Source: Chitinophaga skermanii (GTDB lineage: Bacteria; Bacteroidota; Bacteroidia; Chitinophagales; Chitinophagaceae). From it: 64,000 bases of DNA. Shown here one piece after another: positions 60,305 through 64,000 of the stretch (the stretch's first letter is position 1; each line of letters opens with the position of its first letter). A model generated the notes under the pieces. The model saw only the letters and a program-made list of their open reading frames with translations. It ran no database searches and was not told the origin of the DNA. A program made the position numbers and the translations under genes. The stretch lies in the NCBI RefSeq assembly GCF_003259335.1, contig NZ_QLLL01000007.1, positions 62,001-126,000 of the forward strand, read 5' to 3'.

Positions 60305-60960
60305 ATTTTCTGAAAGAACACACAATCTGCCTGTAACATACACAACTCGCAACGAGGTTTGCCTGCTTTACAAATCAACGCTGCAAAGTCAAGCATAGCC
60401 CAATTCAGTTCTAAACTATTGGGAGATGCTACCACGATATGTGCTAACTCCTGTAGATAAGGATCATACCTAATATCGGCGAGTTTGCGTTCGCCAAAAT
60501 ATCGTTCTAGCAATCGAGCCATATTTACATCTAGCAATGGTGCCGGTTTTTGCAAAACCACCAAGGTAATCGCATTCAGTATATACTGCCCGAAAAGCGG
60601 TAATGCGGCTAATGCTGCCTGTTCGCTAGGTAGCTCGAATTGGTGACTCGCCATTGCTGCTGCTAATCGCTTTAACCCGCTAGCCCGCTGGCGATATAAC
60701 CCAATAGGCTTGAACGATTCTTCTAATTGCTCGATAGGTGTAGAGAGAATGCTTTGCCAATCGGGATATTGATAAAGAAAATCCAAATACATTTTTGCCA
60801 CTGTTTCGGCTTTGGTTCTTTGCAACAGAACTTCTGCAATTATAGCTTGATAGGGATTAAGTTGTGTTTCTCGCCATGGGAACTGGCGGCCATGCAAATA
60901 AAACCAAGTGAGCAACTTCGTTTGAAAATCGGAGATTTTGCCTGTTGGGATGGTATGCAT
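60298..60960 (-). CDS. HhH-GPD DNA glycosylase, Mig/T:G mismatch type
   Basis: A 220-residue helix-hairpin-helix base-excision enzyme. Key sites: FPWRETQLNPYQAIIAEVLLQRTKAETV near the N-terminus; hairpin LPLFGQYILNAI with Tyr126 where Nth has Lys; Asp144 in LLDVNMARLLERYFG; iron-sulfur cysteines C197-x6-C204-x2-C207-x5-C213. Tyr126 and Asp144 match the residues I recall for Mig, the Methanothermobacter thymine-DNA glycosylase that sits beside a cytosine methyltransferase. MutY is less likely: it is longer, with a C-terminal Nudix-like domain absent here. It probably removes T or U opposite G after 5-methylcytosine deamination. Convergent with the methyltransferase, overlap 7 bases. Confidence 0.88.
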   Translation of the reverse strand: MHTIPTGKISDFQTKLLTWFYLHGRQFPWRETQLNPYQAIIAEVLLQRTKAETVAKMYLDFLYQYPDWQSILSTPIEQLEESFKPIGLYRQRASGLKRLAAAMASHQFELPSEQAALAALPLFGQYILNAITLVVLQKPAPLLDVNMARLLERYFGERKLADIRYDPYLQELAHIVVASPNSLELNWAMLDFAALICKAGKPRCELCMLQADCVFFQKIY

Positions 60961-60988
60961 GGTACACGAATTTATTATATTGCTTTAG

Positions 60989-61402
60989 ATGAAAGCAATT
61001 TTGACCATAATTAGCTTAGTTATTTTACTACAATTACCTTGCCTTGCACAGAGAAAGCTTGCCAAACCTATTATAGATACAACGGTTGTTTATAGTGATT
61101 GCTTTGTTGATACTCCTCCCATTTTTCCTGGAGGCGAAGTTGAACTCAATAAATTTTTATGGAAACATTTGCATTGGCCGGTAAATGATAGCGTTGCAGG
61201 TAATTTTAAAGGTACTTTCTTAGTATACTTTTTGGTTGACCGGAGTGGGAAAGCAAGTCCCTACCCTATCGGTACAAAAAATAAGCAACCTTTTATGATT
61301 GATCTAGTGAAGAAGATGCCTTTATGGACACCCGCGAAAAAGGATGGACAATTTGTGAATATGGAATACTGTTTACGTGGATGTTTGGAGCCCCAAGAAT
61401 AA
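60989..61402 (+). CDS. Exported protein with TonB C-terminal-like domain
   Basis: A 137-residue protein with a signal peptide (MKAILTIISLVILLQLPCLAQ). The rest resembles a lone TonB_C domain: PPIFPGGEVELNKFLWKHLHWPVN, GTFLVYFLVDRSGKASPYPI and LVKKMPLWTPAKKDGQFVNMEY. True TonB proteins have a membrane anchor and a Pro-rich spacer; neither is present. It may be a periplasmic binding module. It is divergent from the glycosylase with 28 bases between. Confidence 0.72.
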   Translation: MKAILTIISLVILLQLPCLAQRKLAKPIIDTTVVYSDCFVDTPPIFPGGEVELNKFLWKHLHWPVNDSVAGNFKGTFLVYFLVDRSGKASPYPIGTKNKQPFMIDLVKKMPLWTPAKKDGQFVNMEYCLRGCLEPQE

Positions 61403-61403
61403 A

Positions 61404-61434
61404 AAAAGTGCAAGCCAAAAAAGCTTACACTTTT
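61404..61434. terminator. Terminator between convergent genes
   Basis: AAAAGTG-C-AAGC and GCTT-A-CACTTTT pair with one mismatch across 61404-61434, serving both convergent genes. Confidence 0.65.
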
Positions 61435-61455
61435 ACTATCAATCAAAGTTTACAA

Positions 61456-62139
61456 CTATTTTCTTGTCCAAACTTCGTGGATCGGTTCTCCTTGTGAACT
61501 CAAACCGCTATGATCCCAGTTATTACCTTCCACTTTCGCATTGAAGGATAATGAAGCACCTACACGGCTATTATCGCGACTGAAGAACTGGATATTCTCT
61601 GTGTATTTACCATCTTTTAAGGTATATGTTCCTCCTCCGGAACCGAAGAACTCGCCTGTTTCAGTATTCATGGCTACCCATTGGAATAAAGAACCTGTGA
61701 AGATTTTGATCGTTTTACGGGCGCCTGGGGTAATAGTGTTCATGGTGCCATTTTGCTCACGGCTTGAAATTTGCCAAACTCCAGAAAGTTGACTATCACC
61801 ACCATCCAATTGCTCGTAAGAACGGCTGCCGAAAGCGTCGTTTACGTAAATCGTATTGCCTTGGAACTCAACATCAGGACTGATGCTTTTACCTACTTGG
61901 GATTTATCGATAGAATTAAATTCAATTTGAAGATCAACTCCTCCACCACCTGCAGACCAAGTGCCGCCAAAAGTGCCAATGAATGTGGATTTTGTAAAGA
62001 ACGCGAAGCTAAAGTGCGTTGGAGTAACGAATAATAAGCTAGTGGTATCGCCTTTTGCAGACTTCCAACCACCCATTTGTGCTTGAGATTGTAGGGTAAT
62101 TCCCAAACAAACAAAAAGTACGAGGCATAGTTTTTTCAT
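61456..62139 (-). CDS. Exported protein with two repeated beta domains
   Basis: A 227-residue secreted protein from the ATG at 62139 (signal MKKLCLVLFVCLGITLQSQAQ). It holds two copies of one domain: the first contains GTFGGTWSAGGGGVDLQIEF, NSIDKSQVGKSIS; the second GSGGGTYTLKDGKYTENIQF, SRDNSRVGASLSF. Each repeat starts with a W (GGWKSAKGD; SGVWQISSRE). The lipocalin-like pattern of each half suggests a ligand-binding protein. Such two-domain proteins are annotated as membrane or secreted proteins of unknown function in Bacteroidota. Confidence 0.72.
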   Translation of the reverse strand: MKKLCLVLFVCLGITLQSQAQMGGWKSAKGDTTSLLFVTPTHFSFAFFTKSTFIGTFGGTWSAGGGGVDLQIEFNSIDKSQVGKSISPDVEFQGNTIYVNDAFGSRSYEQLDGGDSQLSGVWQISSREQNGTMNTITPGARKTIKIFTGSLFQWVAMNTETGEFFGSGGGTYTLKDGKYTENIQFFSRDNSRVGASLSFNAKVEGNNWDHSGLSSQGEPIHEVWTRK

Positions 62140-62303
62140 AATCAATAACCTTTTAGTCTCAAAAGATAACGCTTTACCCCACTTTTTTCAACTTTTTCAA
62201 GATAAAATTGTTTTATAAACACTTCATCGGCCAACGTTTGAAGTACCACTATACAGCACAGATCAAAAGGTGATTTGCTATAAAAATCATAAAACCCAAG
62301 AAC

Positions 62304-63992
62304 ATGTCAACGCCGAATAAACCTAATATCCATCCCAATAAGGGTGTAAGCGTAGTAATATGTTGCTACAACAGTGCACTACGATTACCCGGAACCCTAC
62401 AACACCTTGCCTTACAACAAGTGCCGGACAACTTTACCTGGGAAATTATTCTCGTTGACAATGCCTCTAATGACGATACTGTAGAAGTAGCCACCGGGCT
62501 TTGGAACTTGTACGATACTAAAAATGTACATTTTAGAATAGTAGAAGAACCCAAACCAGGGCAGATGTACGCCCGGAAACTTGGTGTACAAAAAGCGAAT
62601 TACGAATGTATTGTTTTCTGTGATGATGATAATTGGCTGAGCGAAAACTATGTACACGATGCATGGCGACTTATGCGTCGTAGCCCACAATTCGGCGCTG
62701 GTGGCGGCCAAAATCTGCCTACTACAAATGCAGCAAATTACCCTAGCTGGTTCGAAGAATATAAAAACTACTATGCTACCGGTATTCCCGCAGCACAATC
62801 AGGTGAAGTAACCTACGAACGCGGTTTCGTTCTAGGTGCCGGTATGGTTACCCGGAAATCTCTATTCACGCAACTCACCAGCGAAAAATATCCCACTTTA
62901 CTCCCCGGTAGAAATGGGGAAGAACTGAGCACAGGAGACGATTTCGAATATTGTAAACGACTCCTTCTGTGGGGCTATAAATTGTACTATGAAGAAAGTA
63001 TGGTGCTAATGCACTTTATACCGGAAGAGCGCCTTACTGTAAAATACCGCGACAGGCTTATGGCTGGTATTAAAGAAGCTACGAAAGTGCTCGGTGAATA
63101 CGACCTAGCCTGGATTGTACATAACAGGATTAAACACAAGAACCCAACAAGGCTATGGCTCTTGGCCCCATTCAGAATATTGGCAACAAAGCTGGGAATC
63201 GGCGATCGCAAAACCAAAGAAGAACAAATGACCCAAGCCTTCGTATCTCCTTTTGAACCGCCGGATACACATTTGCGTGTATTTAAACAATTAATCCGCG
63301 AAGGAGAAGCCCGCAAACAGCAATTTGAGGCCGAAAATCCTTTGCCCAGGGAAGAAAATCCACAACATGCCGTGTTCAAAATATTTAGCTTTTATAACGA
63401 TTTAGTACATCCCGATGTGCCTAAATACCAAGCAAGGGTGTTTAAAAAGTTTGGATACAGTGTTAACCAAATGTATCACAAGAAATTTAGTCATGGCGAC
63501 TTCCTTAACCACGTATGTTCCACGGTAAAAGACACCGACTACCTTGTGTTTTTTGATATCGATTGTGTGCCTACGAATAGTCGTTGGTTGCACCGTTTAT
63601 TGGCCGATTTAGATCATCCTCGTACACTCGTAGGTGCTGCACAAACAGCGAACCATTTACGCGATGCGAAGAACTTATACGTTTCTCCCTTTTTCTTCGC
63701 CATATCTACGCAATACTTGAAGGATTTGAACTACCCCAATATGGAAATGACGCACGACATGGATGCTGGGCAAAACCTAACCGAAGTGGTGGAAAAAGAC
63801 GGTGGTAGTGTGAAGTATTGGTTTCCTACACATATTGAAGAAGAACAATGGTATTTGCACCACCCAGAACATCAAAAGTTTGGTCCAGGTACTACATATA
63901 ACGATACGATCTATCATGCCTTCTTTTCCCGCGATGATTTGTCGATGCGATTTATTGATAAATGTGAAGAAATTTTAGCGCAACCGGCATGA
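62304..63992 (+). CDS. Tandem glycosyltransferase family 2-like protein
   Basis: A complete 562-residue protein, the last gene in the window. The N-terminal half is a GT-A fold of family 2 (VSVVICCYNSALRLPGTLQHLALQQ, IILVDNASNDDTVE, DxD-like FCDDDNWLSENYV, GGGQNLP and GEELSTGDDFEYCKRLLLWG). The C-terminal half (about 345-562) appears to be a second transferase-like domain with another DxD (YLVFFDIDCVP) and a His-rich end (WYLHHPEHQKFGPG). No membrane helices are evident. Two active sites in one chain would allow addition of two sugars. Context gives no acceptor. Confidence 0.83.
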   Translation: MSTPNKPNIHPNKGVSVVICCYNSALRLPGTLQHLALQQVPDNFTWEIILVDNASNDDTVEVATGLWNLYDTKNVHFRIVEEPKPGQMYARKLGVQKANYECIVFCDDDNWLSENYVHDAWRLMRRSPQFGAGGGQNLPTTNAANYPSWFEEYKNYYATGIPAAQSGEVTYERGFVLGAGMVTRKSLFTQLTSEKYPTLLPGRNGEELSTGDDFEYCKRLLLWGYKLYYEESMVLMHFIPEERLTVKYRDRLMAGIKEATKVLGEYDLAWIVHNRIKHKNPTRLWLLAPFRILATKLGIGDRKTKEEQMTQAFVSPFEPPDTHLRVFKQLIREGEARKQQFEAENPLPREENPQHAVFKIFSFYNDLVHPDVPKYQARVFKKFGYSVNQMYHKKFSHGDFLNHVCSTVKDTDYLVFFDIDCVPTNSRWLHRLLADLDHPRTLVGAAQTANHLRDAKNLYVSPFFFAISTQYLKDLNYPNMEMTHDMDAGQNLTEVVEKDGGSVKYWFPTHIEEEQWYLHHPEHQKFGPGTTYNDTIYHAFFSRDDLSMRFIDKCEEILAQPA

Positions 63993-64000
63993 ATTTATAC

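Overview
The window is ordinary chromosomal DNA from a member of the Bacteroidota, most likely Chitinophagaceae or a close relative. The signs are: -7 boxes of the form TAnnTTTG (some with a TTTG about 19-20 bases upstream) and no clear Shine-Dalgarno sites; a SusC/SusD pair; GldH; BatD/BatE; a DUF6377-type regulator; many lipoproteins; and LytS/LytTR signalling genes. There are no rRNA or tRNA genes, no CRISPR array and no recognisable insertion sequence. No prophage is seen. Genus-level assignment is inference.

Layout. 0.1-4.2 kb: a lipoprotein, the NAD regulator NrtR, nicotinamide phosphoribosyltransferase with a near-perfect NrtR-type operator at its promoter, and an outer-membrane barrel. 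4.3-10.5 kb: a seven-gene thiamine operon on the minus strand (thiS-thiC-thiE-like-thiD-thiE-thiG-thiH) behind a textbook TPP riboswitch; thiF is missing. 10.6-15.4 kb: small proteins, a sterol-desaturase-family enzyme, dnaN and an aminotransferase. 15.8-22.8 kb: a five-gene efflux operon (two TetR regulators, TolC, adaptor, RND pump) with twin 25-bp palindromes upstream. 23-31.6 kb: a GAF sensor kinase, pheS, an intergenic array of eight 11-bp repeats, hydroxyacyl-CoA dehydrogenase, an SDR, lpxD, an intergenic region with DnaA-box-like sites, an FNR-like regulator and a pseudouridine synthase. 31.6-36.8 kb: yicC, gldH and two two-component systems. 36.8-44.7 kb: batE/batD, an SDR, yjjG and a membrane-lipid operon (CPBP protease, DUF2007, cdsA, psd). 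44.9-49.8 kb: a tRNA dihydrouridine synthase, a domesticated NUMOD4/HNH-type protein, proC and a tandem pair of surface lipoproteins. 50-57.8 kb: a compact glycan-uptake locus (DUF6377 regulator, SusC, SusD, SGNH acetylesterase). 58-61 kb: a DNA methylation island. 61-64 kb: a TonB-C-like exported protein, a two-repeat exported protein and a tandem glycosyltransferase.

The most unusual locus is at 58.1-61.0 kb. A 739-residue DNA cytosine-5 methyltransferase carries an N-terminal domain that looks like the arm-type DNA-binding domain of Bacteroidota tyrosine recombinases, plus a helical insert of roughly 180-220 residues between catalytic motifs VI and VIII. It converges on, and overlaps by 7 bp, a HhH-GPD glycosylase that has Tyr126 and Asp144 with a C-terminal iron-sulfur cluster, the pattern I recall for the T:G mismatch glycosylase Mig of Methanothermobacter. 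Together they look like a methylate-and-repair pair without a visible restriction enzyme. A 10-bp direct repeat abuts the methyltransferase start codon.

All assignments rest on reading the sequence and recalled family features; no database search was run.
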